Below, piece by piece: positions 24,671 through 35,248 of a stretch of 64,000 nucleotides of DNA. The number at the start of each line of letters is the position of its first letter. Position 1 is the first letter of the stretch. The notes beneath the pieces were generated by a model. It had not been told where the DNA came from, did not search any database, and saw only the letters and a list, made by a program, of their open reading frames with translations. A program made the translations under genes and the position numbers. The stretch is from Porites lobata (taxonomy: Eukaryota; Cnidaria; Anthozoa; Scleractinia; Poritidae). The stretch lies in the NCBI GenBank assembly GCA_942486035.1, contig CALNXK010000102.1, forward strand, positions 1,636,501 through 1,700,500, in the 5' to 3' direction.

Positions 24671-25304
24671 ATCAGGCCTATACTAATTTTAATTTACATG
24701 TGAAACTACTGGTTCCAGACTCTAAGTGAATGGTTACCCTAAATATTGTAACTACCGTCTATTCATGTTGTTTGATCAGTCGTCCTTACAGTTGTCTTTT
24801 TGACAACAGTTTATGCTTTAATCTGTGAATTACACTTGTAAAAATTTTATCAAATTGAGCATTTGTGTGTTCTTTCTGACCATGTGGGTCTGTTGTTTGA
24901 TACCATTTACATAAAACAAGGACTTGTACCCAGTTCCCCCATCACATTGACTGAAGTACTAACCCATTTGCCCCTGAACCCAACGTCCCATGTACCGCTT
25001 GTGACGTCATAAATTTTAACTTTGTAATACTTGTGCAGGGGAAATGACCTTTCAAGCCATAGCAGAATGAACACGATTTCGTCGAGGAGGCAGGTGAAAA
25101 ACGCAAAAAAAACATGAAAAGTTGACCCGCAAATTCTAATTAAGATCTTGCTCCACTATCCACCTGCAACGGACCTTCCATCCAATCCTATGATCCTAGG
25201 AGCTTTCCCAGAAACTTTTCTTTTTGTCGATCCTCCTAAGTTTTTCCTTTCAAAGTGTTACTTTTTTACGAACTTTCACTTCGAAAGGGTTCTTCGTTTC
25301 GTAA

Positions 25305-25670
25305 TAGCTTGAATTTCTAACTTTTTGGGTGACGCGGCAATTTGACATGGCGGCCAAGAAAGTTGTCGTGTAGTATAAAAGTCATAAAAAGGTGACTTAT
25401 TTTGGGGTATTTTTTTTCACCTGAATAGTTTTTGTAATAGGAAAAGTACTAGTTTCATGTTAATGATTTCCGCGAAGGATGAATTCATAGGTAACAGATT
25501 TTTCTGTTTCTGTCCGCCATGTTGGTGCCCCTCAGAGGGGCACCAATCTGGCGTCTCGATACAAAGCTATACAAATTTAGGTAAAACAGTTTCACCGACC
25601 CGACTCTTGACGAAGGTCTTGGTGCATTTACCTTCTTTCATTTCCCTTCTGGACTCTTTATACTGAAGTT
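25305..25670 (+). repeat. Dispersed repeat with central palindrome (copy 1)
   Basis: This stretch matches 31808-32210 in the opposite orientation across about 370 bp: GAATTTCTAA, AGGTAACAGATTTTTCTG, CCGCCATGTTGG and TACAAATTTAGGTAAA all recur there as complement. The centre is the palindrome TTGGTGCCCCTCAGAGGGGC at 25522-25546. Confidence 0.65.
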
Positions 25671-25705
25671 ATGCGATACCCCCCACGTCCGACTTAATTT
25701 GTCAT

Positions 25706-25800
25706 AGTACAACGGAACCCCGTTAATGCTGTCACCGTAGGGCCATAAAACATAAAATAAAGTCCTAGTCGTGTTAATGAGGTAAGTGGTCATACAGGCA
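25706..25800. repeat. Fragment of a pogo-type DNA transposon
   Basis: The words GGAACCCCGTTAAT, CACCGTAGGGCCATAAAA and GTTAATGAGGTAAGTGGTC have the layout of the inner terminal region of the CAGTCGAACC-type element seen complete at 39458-39945. Both ends are missing. Confidence 0.4.
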
Positions 25801-26712
25801 AAAGGTTCTTCAAAAAGATGAATCATATTTTAACGTCTTGATCACATCTAAATTAAACGCAGTCAGGGAGCGCCCTGGGGATCGACGAGGTTGGTAACAC
25901 TCTAAACCGGAGTTTTTTTGATTAATGCCAAGTATGGGTTGATCATCATCAGTCATCATAAGCTATCATTGTATTGAAGATTGTTGGTAAGGCTGGTAAG
26001 GTCATATAAGCGATGCCTTACCTCATGATAATGTCTGTTTCTTTCAAGAGAGAATGAGCTAGATAATTCTCTCTCGTTTCTTTTTGATATTTCGGTTGAA
26101 ACGTTGTCAATGTGTTGTTTCCATGTCCTGATCGTCAAAGTACCAATATGAATTATTTTGTACACTTTATAACATTATAACTCGCTCGATTTGGTGTTTA
26201 TTTTTTCTGATTGTCTTTTTGTTACCAGTCAAGTTCTGTTTCCGGTTTTAAATTTCATAAATTGTGACTTTTTAATTTCAAGAGGTAGCTTATTCTCCGA
26301 GACCTATTTAAGAAGAGCTAGAGACTCAGGTAGTTTCCAGTCCGCTGGTATCACTGTCCTGTTTTAGAGAACGGGTGGGAGAATGGTAGAGAGAACGGGG
26401 AGCGACAGTGATCAGACTCCTCACGGTCAGTGTTACCGTTACAAAAGGAGTTTGCCAGTGAAGGAGGCGAATCTTGACTGAGCGTCTCCCTTTCCGTCCC
26501 TCTATCATTTGTTGTAATCAACCAGTAAAACTTGCTGTTAGAGGGAGCAAGAGACATATTATTTTCAGCAGGAGCCCGGAACAGAGTATAGTTTCAATTA
26601 GCAAGGACTCAATTTTGTAGACCAACTGCAGTGGCTGGCGCTGTACAGTGGTGGGATTTTTAGGCAGGGTTCAGCCATTAATATCAAATATAAGATAACG
26701 CATGTGTAGGGG

Positions 26713-26829
26713 TTCCCTGCTAGCAGACGTCTCTCACGACGAGGCAAAAATGAGAGAAAGGAGAGAGACCTCTCTTCTCTCCTTTCTCACATTTTTGCCT
26801 CGTAGTGAGAGACCTCTGCTAGCAGGGAA
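26713..26829. mobile_element. 117-bp near-perfect hairpin element, exact 9-bp target duplication
   Basis: The left end TTCCCTGCTAGCAGACGTCT mirrors AGACCTCTGCTAGCAGGGAA, and pairing continues through GAGGCAAAAATG to AGGAGAGAGA at the tip. GTGTAGGGG flanks both sides (26704-26712 and 26830-26838). Confidence 0.85.
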
Positions 26830-27406
26830 GTGTAGGGGCGGCTTTAGCAACTGTAAAAACGACACAAAAACCGTAGGTTTAATGAGACAACAATTTTGCG
26901 GGCGCAACATACTTTTTGGTACCTTTCGTTACCGTCCCTGCACTACCAAGACCAATTTCCTCATGCGACGTTTCGTTGTAGAGGGCGTAAAAACCCACAA
27001 TGAATTATTTTTCTTTCTCTTTCTGAACTAGGATTCGGTTCCCGGCCAGGAATTCAACTCTAGGGAAATCACGTGGCCTACTGATCTGAGCAAAAAATGA
27101 GAATCTGAATATTGGTATAAGGGTTTAAAGGAAATCAATGGCATTTGTTTGACTGAGTTCGGTTTTAGTTGGATTCGTTTGATTAAGTTTGATTGGTTCG
27201 GTGTAGTCGAAATGCAAACTCGAACTGATTGAAAAGAGTTGTGAAATCTAACTGTTCGACTACCGAGAGTTCGATTTGTCCGCCGATAATCGAACTCACG
27301 GGAAAAAATGAGTGTTGTTCGATTATGGCCTGCGGAAAAGGCTTATTATATATATATATATTTTTTTTTCTTTTTTTTTTTCTTTTTTTCAGGCGAACGA
27401 AAGAGA

Positions 27407-27507
27407 GCGCGAAGCGAGCGAGGAGCACCACCAGACACGACACACGCGCGACGGGGGAATGCACCTTCCCCAGTCGCGCAAGTCTGGAGCTCCTCGCTCG
27501 CTTCGCA
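27407..27507. repeat. Short inverted repeat beside a pyrimidine-rich tract
   Basis: GCGCGAAGCGAGCGAGGAGC pairs with GCTCCTCGCTCGCTTCGC across about 60 bp. A (TA)n run and a long T-rich tract lie just upstream (27345-27390). Several overlapping open frames here are low-complexity artefacts. Confidence 0.55.
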
Positions 27508-28701
27508 CTTGCCCTCGCTGGCAAGTAAAAGGGACTTAATCTATGGATTATGATTCCGATTAAATTCCGGAATGAGTTTGATAACTAAACAATTGATTGA
27601 CTACGTCGGGTATTAAGAATTGGAAGCTGTAAAAGTTATTTGATTAGCTGAAGGTGTCTGCCAAAGGAAGTGCGGCGATTGCAACAACACGTCTTCGTCG
27701 CCTGCCTTGTAAAATAAATCTGTTACTCAAGAGGTGAGTCACTCGTTTATACCGACTCAACAATTTATTGGGCCATGCAATACACGAAAAATATCTTCTT
27801 AAATAAAACTGCTGGTTCCAAATATATTAGTTTGATTCTCAAATGGTCTAAGAATTTATTAATCTATGGACATGATAATCTTGCGAAAAATAAATACTCA
27901 TTGCGAATTGAACGTACCAGCAAACCTAACAGTCAGTTCCAGGATGACCATCGTGTCAACACGTCTGAAGAGGATCAGCAAGCAGATCTGAAGCTTCCGT
28001 AGCAGGCGCCGATTGTTAAGGGCCAAGGGCGAAATTACGAGGACTCACGCGCTGGTAGAAGGGGAGAAAACTACCTTCGTCTTTTCCCCTCGTGCGCTTT
28101 ATAAAAATTAGTTTAGTTTTGGAGGCACTTAAGGACCAACGTTACAAAATAAAAAGAGGCGGATACCAACAGAGGAACTAATAAGCTAAACAAAATATTT
28201 TGGCCAACTGTAAAATCTTGCTTCTTTCCCTTGTTCTATAAAAACTAACCGTAGCCTGCCACGCCTGCTAGAAGTTAAGCTCATAGCTGACACGGTCGTC
28301 CGCTAAGAAAACGTAAAAAACGAATCATTCATTGGTAAAAAGTAACAAAGTTAGCAAACACTGAAAGAGATTTGAAATTTAAACAACTTAACATGAAAAA
28401 TTTAGGCATGTGTCTTGTAGAAAACTGACTCATGAGAGCAATATTATGTAAGGTACGATTCTGGAAAGGTTAGAAAGGATGAATTCTTTCGCTCCCAGGT
28501 GTTCTCCTTCTTTTTTTCCTTTTCCTTTTTCGCAGGCTAGCTGATCACAGGAAATGCGAATTCGCATAGCCTGTGTTTATTTATCATCCGCTCCCCTTTT
28601 TAGGAAAAGGAACAAACGTTGAGGAGTGGGTCCCTGTGCAACCTTGGATTTGGAAGACGATCATGAAGGGAAAAACTGCTTGTCATTCGACAACGCACTA
28701 A

Positions 28702-30726
28702 TTAAACCATTTCCGCGCCTCGAGTCACATCGTCTAAATCAATGTCGTCCAGACAGAGACTCATACGCTTCCAGTAGTTTTGTATTTCCAAAAGTTCTTG
28801 GGCTGTGGTATGGAGAGGATCAATGGCTCCTCCTCTTCTGCCATAGCTAACGTGGCTGTAACTTTTTCTCCGCGACGGTGGGTGTTTCGCGTTTGTCCTG
28901 TTTGCGGATCGTGGCTTTTTGGTCCTTCGCGAGCTTGCCGAGCGATGAACGAAAGAACCCTCTCGAGAATGCTCACGCGAGGGCTCGCGAGAATGTCCTC
29001 TCGAAGTGTCACTCTCTTGATCCGTGCTGCTGCTCGCGCGTGGAACACTCGAAGCAGGTGAAATACGTTTAGTCACTTGTTGCGCGCTAATTGGACGAGA
29101 ACCTTTCTTGTACAGTTGGGATGGAGAAGACAGGGTTTGGGAGCGAGAATTCCGTGACGAATAAAGGTGGTGAATACGCTGAGGAACAGAATCTGCGATT
29201 GAGCTAGCCAGCGGTGAACCCGCAGTGAGTTTCATATCCACAGATGGGGTGTATTTGGAGGAATCTTTAGTCACTCCGTCAGAGTTTAAATACGCGCTCT
29301 TTACCTCCGTGGCCCCGAGCGAAACAATATTCTCAGCTTCTACATTATCTTGGCTGGCGTCAGAGGGCCGTTGAAGTTTTGAAACCTTTTTCCGTGTGTA
29401 AGTTCCCGAGGGAGTCTCTATGCTCCCATTTCTGTCCAGATGTGAATCGGCAGCACTTCCAGAAACTTCAGCACCTTCTTTCCCGGCATTTTCTACAACA
29501 CTGTCTTTTCTTTCCTCGTCCTTGAACTCTACAGCTTTCCAAATACCGTTCTTCAGTTTTGGAGAACGAGGCGCAGAAATATTATCCGCATATTGACTGT
29601 GGACACTATCACTAGATTGTTGTATTGACAAAGCACTGAGGCGGTTCTTTTGTGCCTCCGCTACAGGCGATGGCACATCGGTTTCACTCAAAATCCTACT
29701 TATTCTATTCTTGTGAGCATTGTTGCCAGAACTAGGGGTTCCGACCAGAGAAATGGTCTGTCTTCCACAACAAACTGCGTCTAATATAGCAGCCTTAAGT
29801 TTCCTGTTCAAAATCGCGTAAATTAGCACGTTGTAAATCACGCACGACTTAGCAACAAGAACAGTGATGTGTGACACCAAAGGCGCTATGTGCCCGTTGG
29901 CGGCTTTGATGAAGGAGACAACAACATAAGGAACCCAAACAATCATTGAGAAAAATATAACGACAATAATCATTTTAGCAGTCTGTATGTGGGTCCTCTT
30001 AAGAAGTGGGTGTCGTTTCCTGACGGATGTCTGCGTCCCAAGTGATCGTCCAATAGTTCGCTGCGTGCTTCGACGAACGGCGAAAAAAATCCTTGCGTAG
30101 CAATAAATCATTATCGTAAGCGGTATCAGGAAAAGAAAGAAGGGAGCGATTACTGAATATGCTATCGAAGACGTTCTTTGATCGCCGTAGTTAATGTAGC
30201 AACCGCTGTAAAAGATCGCCTCTTCCACGAAATTGTTCCAACCAACACAGGGTGGAAAGGTAAACAAAGTTGTATACAAGTAGATTATCGCTAGTATTCC
30301 TATAGCTTTTCTCCGTGTAATTATTTGAACAGCCCTGGTTTGACTTGGCCTTGTTATGAAGAAAAACCGATCCACAGAAATCGCAGCAAGCGTTGATACA
30401 GTACAACATATGAAAAAGTAATGGAAAAATCCATAAGAGATACAGCCGCCTCGACCAAACAACCACTTCCCATGCAACGTGGACGCGATGGAAAACGCAT
30501 TGTCCAACAGCGACAGCATCAAATCACAAACTGCTAGGTTTAGAATAAACAGATTAGCAGCCGTTCTGAGCTTTGGGTATTTCCAGAATACGAAAATGAC
30601 AAGAGAATTCGCGATAACGCCGCAAACTCCAATTACACAAAGGTAAATAACAGATCCTAATCTCGCGCTTTCGTGGTCGTCGTCTTGCGAAGAACCGTTA
30701 GAGAGAAGTACGCCATTTGTACTCAT
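28702..30726 (-). CDS. Opsin-type G-protein-coupled receptor, intronless, long C-tail
   Basis: This 674-residue class A receptor is most likely a light-sensing cnidarian opsin. Seven hydrophobic segments lie at about 24-47, 57-80, 95-117, 139-160, 189-210, 248-273 and 283-306. The key evidence is Lys293 in segment 7 (LVAKSCVIYNVLIY), aligned with the retinal-binding lysine of bovine rhodopsin (FAKTSAVYNPVIY). Other marks are N40, D68, the Cys95-Cys176 disulfide pair, DRF at 119-121 in place of (E/D)RY, Tyr98 at the bovine Glu113 counterion position as in most invertebrate opsins, WVPY in segment 6, and a Glu in loop 2 (E169) near the Glu181 position. The NPxxY motif is NVLIY. The cytoplasmic tail of about 365 residues is rich in Ser, Arg and Asp and unusually long. 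I cannot place it in a named cnidarian opsin group. A plain orphan receptor is the alternative. Confidence 0.85.
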   Translation of the reverse strand: MSTNGVLLSNGSSQDDDHESARLGSVIYLCVIGVCGVIANSLVIFVFWKYPKLRTAANLFILNLAVCDLMLSLLDNAFSIASTLHGKWLFGRGGCISYGFFHYFFICCTVSTLAAISVDRFFFITRPSQTRAVQIITRRKAIGILAIIYLYTTLFTFPPCVGWNNFVEEAIFYSGCYINYGDQRTSSIAYSVIAPFFLFLIPLTIMIYCYARIFFAVRRSTQRTIGRSLGTQTSVRKRHPLLKRTHIQTAKMIIVVIFFSMIVWVPYVVVSFIKAANGHIAPLVSHITVLVAKSCVIYNVLIYAILNRKLKAAILDAVCCGRQTISLVGTPSSGNNAHKNRISRILSETDVPSPVAEAQKNRLSALSIQQSSDSVHSQYADNISAPRSPKLKNGIWKAVEFKDEERKDSVVENAGKEGAEVSGSAADSHLDRNGSIETPSGTYTRKKVSKLQRPSDASQDNVEAENIVSLGATEVKSAYLNSDGVTKDSSKYTPSVDMKLTAGSPLASSIADSVPQRIHHLYSSRNSRSQTLSSPSQLYKKGSRPISAQQVTKRISPASSVPRASSSTDQESDTSRGHSREPSREHSREGSFVHRSASSRRTKKPRSANRTNAKHPPSRRKSYSHVSYGRRGGAIDPLHTTAQELLEIQNYWKRMSLCLDDIDLDDVTRGAEMV

Positions 30727-31436
30727 AGTTTTCTAACGGTGTGTGAGTTTGATTCTTTACTCTTTCAACGTCTTGATGGGTTCTCATTTAGGAACTCAAC
30801 TCCAGGAAATCACATGAAAGTTCTTTGCTCCCAGTTAAATAAATCCGTTTCGCATTTCACATACGGCATGAATGTTCTGTAGCGAATAAATAGACCCAGT
30901 ATCCATCCAGATTAATGACCGCTCTGTTGACCAATAGCATTAGAGTGTTTAAACAGTTCTTTTGAGGCAATTACCATAAGAGAACACTCTTGTAATTTAC
31001 TAGTAAACTTAAAGCTTTGTAAATTTGGAACGCGGCTTATAGTTCTAATATTCGTTGACCTGGGGCAAACTTCGTCACCGTGGTAATGCCATCAGCTTTT
31101 TGATCCCACTAATTGGACGCAATTCCGTTAATCACTTCGATGTTCTGAGTTCAAGAGCCCTGTCGTATAAACATACTTAAAATAAATTTGACCTCTTGCT
31201 AGCCTTATATTGTGTTTATGCAAATAACGTTTCTGTCAAAAACAATACTGCGGATGCTGGTGAAACAATTGACCGCAGGTTACCCAATCATATACCTCAG
31301 GTGAGTTTTTTCACAAATTCTGGATTCTATGACAGTCAGTTTCATGGTGATGTAAGACCGCTCATATCAGTAACGCGCTGAAATTTTTGCAATAGGGCAC
31401 TTTTACCCGTCAAGTTTATAAAGTCGAGCCTCTCGT

Positions 31437-31647
31437 TAGACTACGAGCAGTCTCTCTTTTTTCTTAGACCGTCGAGCGAAACTCGCAAGACACGTAAATG
31501 GGCGTGCTCTTCCGGTACTTTTAATCTGAAGAAAGAGAGAGGGTGCTCGCAGTTAGCCTGCGAAAACATGCGCTTCTCCGCGCTCTTCGCCGCTAGGGAC
31601 TTTTCGCGAGGAGAAACGGATGTTCTCGCAGGCTAGCTCGCAGTCTA
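31437..31647. mobile_element. TAGACTGC-family element carrying a nested insertion
   Basis: The left end is TAGACTACGAGCAGTCTCTC. The right end, after removal of the insertion at 31554-31635 and one copy of its duplicated target, reads AAAGAGAGAGGGTGCTCGCAG followed by TCTA and mirrors it. The flanks GCCTCTCGT and GGCTCCCGT match at 7 of 9 positions, a worn 9-bp duplication. Confidence 0.7.
31554..31635. mobile_element. 82-bp TAGCCTGCGA element nested in another, exact 9-bp duplication
   Basis: It starts TAGCCTGCGAAAACA and ends TCTCGCAGGCTA. GCTCGCAGT at 31545-31553 is repeated exactly at 31636-31644. It sits inside the right terminus of the TAGACTGC-family element, so it is younger. Confidence 0.85.
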
Positions 31648-31753
31648 GGCTCCCGTAAGCGACCACCCAAAATGCGCATAACTTTGTGGGGGATGATACT
31701 CAGGCTATGCACAAGATCAATTACGGAAGTGGTCACGGGTCTACCAGAATTGC

Positions 31754-31791
<38 letters not shown>

Positions 31792-31807
31792 CAAAATCAA
31801 AACCATT

Positions 31808-32178
31808 CGCGGAAATAAAGTTCAGAATCTGGGAAATGAAAGGAGGTAAATATACAAAGACCCTCGCCAAGGTTTGGGTCGAAGGAATAATTTGTATACG
31901 AGATATTCGAGGAAATGCTTTACCCAAATTTATAGAGCTTTGTATGGAGACGCCATGCTGGAGCTCATCCGGATGAGCTCCAACATGTCGGACGGAAACC
32001 AACAGAAACATCTGTTACCGAGTTTTGCTACAAAAGCGTGAATTTACTCCTAGAGGAACTCGTAAACATTAAATTAATACTTTTTCTAATACTTGAACTG
32101 TTTAGATAGCAAAATTCCTCGAAAAAAGTCACTTTTTTAACCTAAATGACAGTTCTCTCGGCCGTCATGTAAATGCTG

Positions 32179-32209
<31 letters not shown>

Positions 32210-32210
32210 C
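31808..32210 (-). repeat. Dispersed repeat with central palindrome (copy 2, inverted)
   Basis: This is the reverse-complement counterpart of 25305-25670. At the same internal place where copy 1 has a GGTGCC palindrome, this copy has a different one, TGGAGCTCATCC / GGATGAGCTCCA at 31959-31982. Confidence 0.65.
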
Positions 32211-32395
32211 TCTTTTACAAAACCAAGAACCCTTTTGAAGCGAAAATTTGTTTGAGAATTAGTTTTCAGCTGCTCTAATGCACCATGAAAGTAAAATCTC
32301 AGTAGGATGGATAGTTTCGTAGTTTGAATTTTAGTGACGTCATGTGAAAACCCACAATTCGAACCGGCCATACGGTGGACGGTTCTCTTCCAAAT

Positions 32396-32473
32396 CAACC
32401 TCGTCCCCAGGGCTTTTCCCTTAAAAAATGGCCCCACCCATTTTTTAAGGGAAAAGAATTGGGGACGAGGTTG
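32396..32473. mobile_element. 78-bp CAACCTCGTCCCCAG hairpin, exact 9-bp target duplication
   Basis: It runs from CAACCTCGTCCCCAGGGC to TTGGGGACGAGGTTG, with inner arms CCCTTAAAAAATGG and CCATTTTTTAAGGG. CTTCCAAAT is present at 32387-32395 and 32474-32482. Confidence 0.88.
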
Positions 32474-33154
32474 CTTCCAAATTAAGAGGTACCGACACAT
32501 CTACTTTTTGGAATTCAATTAATATCAAACAGTTTTTAAGCTACGATATCGTTGGTTCAATTTTCTCAAAGTTCTTCGTACAAGGAGTAAGTTGTGTTAA
32601 GAGGCTGTAGAGCTGGGGGCACACTCCCTTATTTGTCCTAAGTTTACGGTATGCCGCTAATAAAAGAACAAAAGAAACATCATTTTGACCTCAACGAAGG
32701 TCGAAGGAAAGAAGTGTTCAACTATGAACAGCATATTTATATTTTCCTTAGGTAAAACTGACTAAAGAAGTCAGAGTTAATTGTCATGCAACCTTGCAAG
32801 ACACATGATGACCGGCAAGCCATGAGCCTGCAAATAACGAAACCGGTCATTTCGATACACAGTCGTTTCCATCCAGTATGTGCAACTCGTTTCGATACGA
32901 CCTCAAGCACTGAAAATAACACGTACAGAAAATTCGGTCACTTCAAGTATAGTTTGCGCGTGAAAAAGAGAAACATTTGTGGTGAATACTCTTCGTACTT
33001 TAAACCAAGTAAGTGAAACTATTTACACTTCGACTGGATAAACGTGTATCGATCGAAACGACCGGTACGGCCGCGAATACACCTGTCTCTTCCCCTTATG
33101 TCCATTACGCAGCTGCAAAATTTGCCACTTCTCGTGCGCCTGCGAAAAATCGCA

Positions 33155-33275
33155 CAGTGCGACACCTAGAGTTGGTCCCTGCCTTTCTTAGCTCCCTCTA
33201 TTTGACTCTCAGCTCTACACCTTTGGGACAGCTAGTGCCGGTCCCAAAGGTGTCTGTCTTAGAGAGAGTTGACTG
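33155..33275. repeat. Short pogo-type element or fragment
   Basis: The right end GGTGTCTGTCTTAGAGAGAG then TTGACTG followed by TA matches the right end of the complete element at 39458-39945. The left end is diverged (CAGTGCGACACCTAGAG). Confidence 0.45.
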
Positions 33276-33437
33276 TATTATTATTATTATCTCGCAGTAT
33301 AAAACTTTGGAATGCTGACCACATTATGAGTAGTATAGGGCGCATAACGTAACCTACACCACTTGAGAAGCTATACTTAGAAGTAAAAAAAGGTCGGTGC
33401 GAAACCTAATGCAGTCCTAATATACATAATGATTGAA

Positions 33438-33690
33438 TCTCTCTACTTAAAAAGCCAGTTTAGAATATTATTAAATTCTTATACTCTATAAAACCTACGC
33501 AAAGACATGAAGATATAATTATCTCTACTAGAAGCCTGTTTAGAAAATTATTCAGTTTTTATACTCTCATTATCTCTTATATACCTAAACAAGGCCATCA
33601 TAATATGGTTATCTCTAGTAAAAGCCTATTTAGAATAATATCAAACTCTAATACTCTAAAAAAATCTTAGTAAAAACATCAGCAAACTTG
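33438..33690. repeat. Diverged tandem repeat, three units of about 85-90 bp
   Basis: Units begin near 33438, 33522 and 33613 with CTCTACT(A/T) then AGCC(A/T)(G/A)TTTAGAA, and each carries TATACTCT or a close variant about 30 bp later. Confidence 0.55.
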
Positions 33691-34089
33691 AGTTTCTGGA
33701 TGTCTAGAGGAAAAAAACCCCTAAAAACTGGAGTCCTTAGCGCCCTAACTAAGTATTTATCTTAAATGTTCTAGCAATGTTCAAAGTGTTTGAGATGACC
33801 GACTTCTGCATCCGCTCAAGTACGCCCCGTGCTCTCGCTCCAAGTAGCCCTGGGGACGAGGTTGGCACTGAATGGCCGGTGAAAACTCTCATCGGAATGG
33901 TCCATAAAAGGTGACCGCGGCCGCTCGATGGGTGGACATGGCCACCTTTTAAATAGTAGACTGCAAATCAGTCCGTGTTTTTTTGTGTGAATACGCGCGA
34001 GCAGTCAAACAAGTTAAGGTCCGGAGCGATCTGGAGCGAGGCTGGGGAGACGATAAAATTCAGTTACGGGCGACGGGCTCTCAACGGGC

Positions 34090-34493
34090 CAGGGGCACCC
34101 AACGGCAATTTTCGGGAAAATATCTGTTCGGAAGACGATTTGATCATGAGAACTAGAATTTTCGGAACATTTGTTGTAAAATTTCTTGCTTGCCTGCCTC
34201 TCCTGGGATTTTCGAACATCTACAAAATGGTATAATTTCCCATTTTAAACGGATATTTACCCTAAAAAAGGCCACCTAGAATTTTCGGGAGACTTTTCCT
34301 GGCTGAAATTTTCGTAAAGGTAAGTTTTGATCCCTATAATTTTCGGATCACTAGACTTTCAGCTAGGAAATCCGAACAGATGAAAAGTTTTTAGGGGATA
34401 AAAATATGCCTATATCTACCGTTTAAATACTAAAATACGTTCAACAATGCTATGTTAAGTGGTTTTGAACAATATCCTCGTTGGGTGCCCCTG
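34090..34493. mobile_element. MITE with CAGGGGCACCCAACG termini
   Basis: The left end CAGGGGCACCCAACG and right end CGTTGGGTGCCCCTG are exact complements. ACGGGC occurs on both sides and may be a 6-bp target duplication. The interior repeats AATTTTCGG words. Single ends of the same type lie near 36276, 40013 and 56148. Confidence 0.75.
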
Positions 34494-34545
34494 ACGGGCG
34501 TGTAACGCTCTTCGTGCGTGTGACACTCTAAAGCTACGCCAAACA

Positions 34546-34967
34546 TAGCCTCCCTAGCCTGTTTCAGGCGTTCAGATAGTAGAGCGCGGGAGAAAAATTC
34601 AGGAAGAAATTAAGAAAACGTCCCCCCCTCTCCTCCGTTTTCCCGGTGTACAACTTAACTCGCTCCCCACTTACCGCCGCGCTGTACTATCTGAACGCCT
34701 GGTACAGGCTATAGCCTCCCACGCAAACGTTCTTAGGGGTTCGTCACGCGTTCCTGCCCACGAACGTCTGCTGAACTGAAAGACAAATTCCTTTCCCATT
34801 GTTCGCAAATATCAGCTGGAGATCACACGCAGATTATCGGAGATCCAATCGGCGCTGTTGAAGTCAAAGTGTTGACAAGCCAAACACATACATACAAGCT
34901 CTGTAGAGTGTGATACATGGGGCAGGAACGCGTGACGAATCCCTAAGAACGTCTGCGTGGGAGGCTA
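34546..34967. mobile_element. TAGCCTCCCACGC-family element with nested insertion near its left end
   Basis: The right end is GCGTGGGAGGCTA. The left end is split: TAGCCTCCC at 34546, then a foreign element, then TAGCCTCCCACGCAAACG. Inner arms CTTAGGGGTTCGTCACGCG and CGCGTGACGAATCCCTAAG pair. The flanks are CGCCAAACA (34537-34545) and CGCTAAACA (34968-34976), 8 of 9. Confidence 0.8.
34555..34711. mobile_element. 157-bp foldback nested in the previous element, exact 9-bp duplication
   Basis: It starts TAGCCTGTTTCAGGCGTTCA and ends GAACGCCTGGTACAGGCTA. Its target duplication is TAGCCTCCC (34546-34554 and 34712-34720), which is the first nine bases of the host element. Confidence 0.82.
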
Positions 34968-35248
34968 CGCTAAACAGGTTTTGAGAAAAAGCCTACTCTT
35001 TTGCAGTTTAGCTTAATAGAGGTTTCGTTTGCAATTCTTTTCTACAAATGTTTCGGGGCTTTGATCATCGGCTGCTTTAAGATTAATTAACACTGGGGTA
35101 GCTGCTTAGAGCAGTGAAACCTGTATTAAGCGGACACCATCTATTAATTAAGCGGACAGTAGCCGAAGTCCCAAAATTTGTTTCCTTTATTTACTTTAAA
35201 TGAAACCTTAAACATCGGAAATGTGAAAGATTGCCTCGAATTGCCACC

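Noticed and set aside
27229..27553. Several overlapping open frames of 75-113 codons
   Set aside because: Low-complexity T-rich and TA-repeat sequence plus an inverted repeat; all frames are open for the same trivial reason.
28761..29072. Open frames inside the opsin tail, both strands
   Set aside because: Alternative frames of the Arg/Ser-rich coding sequence of the opsin tail.
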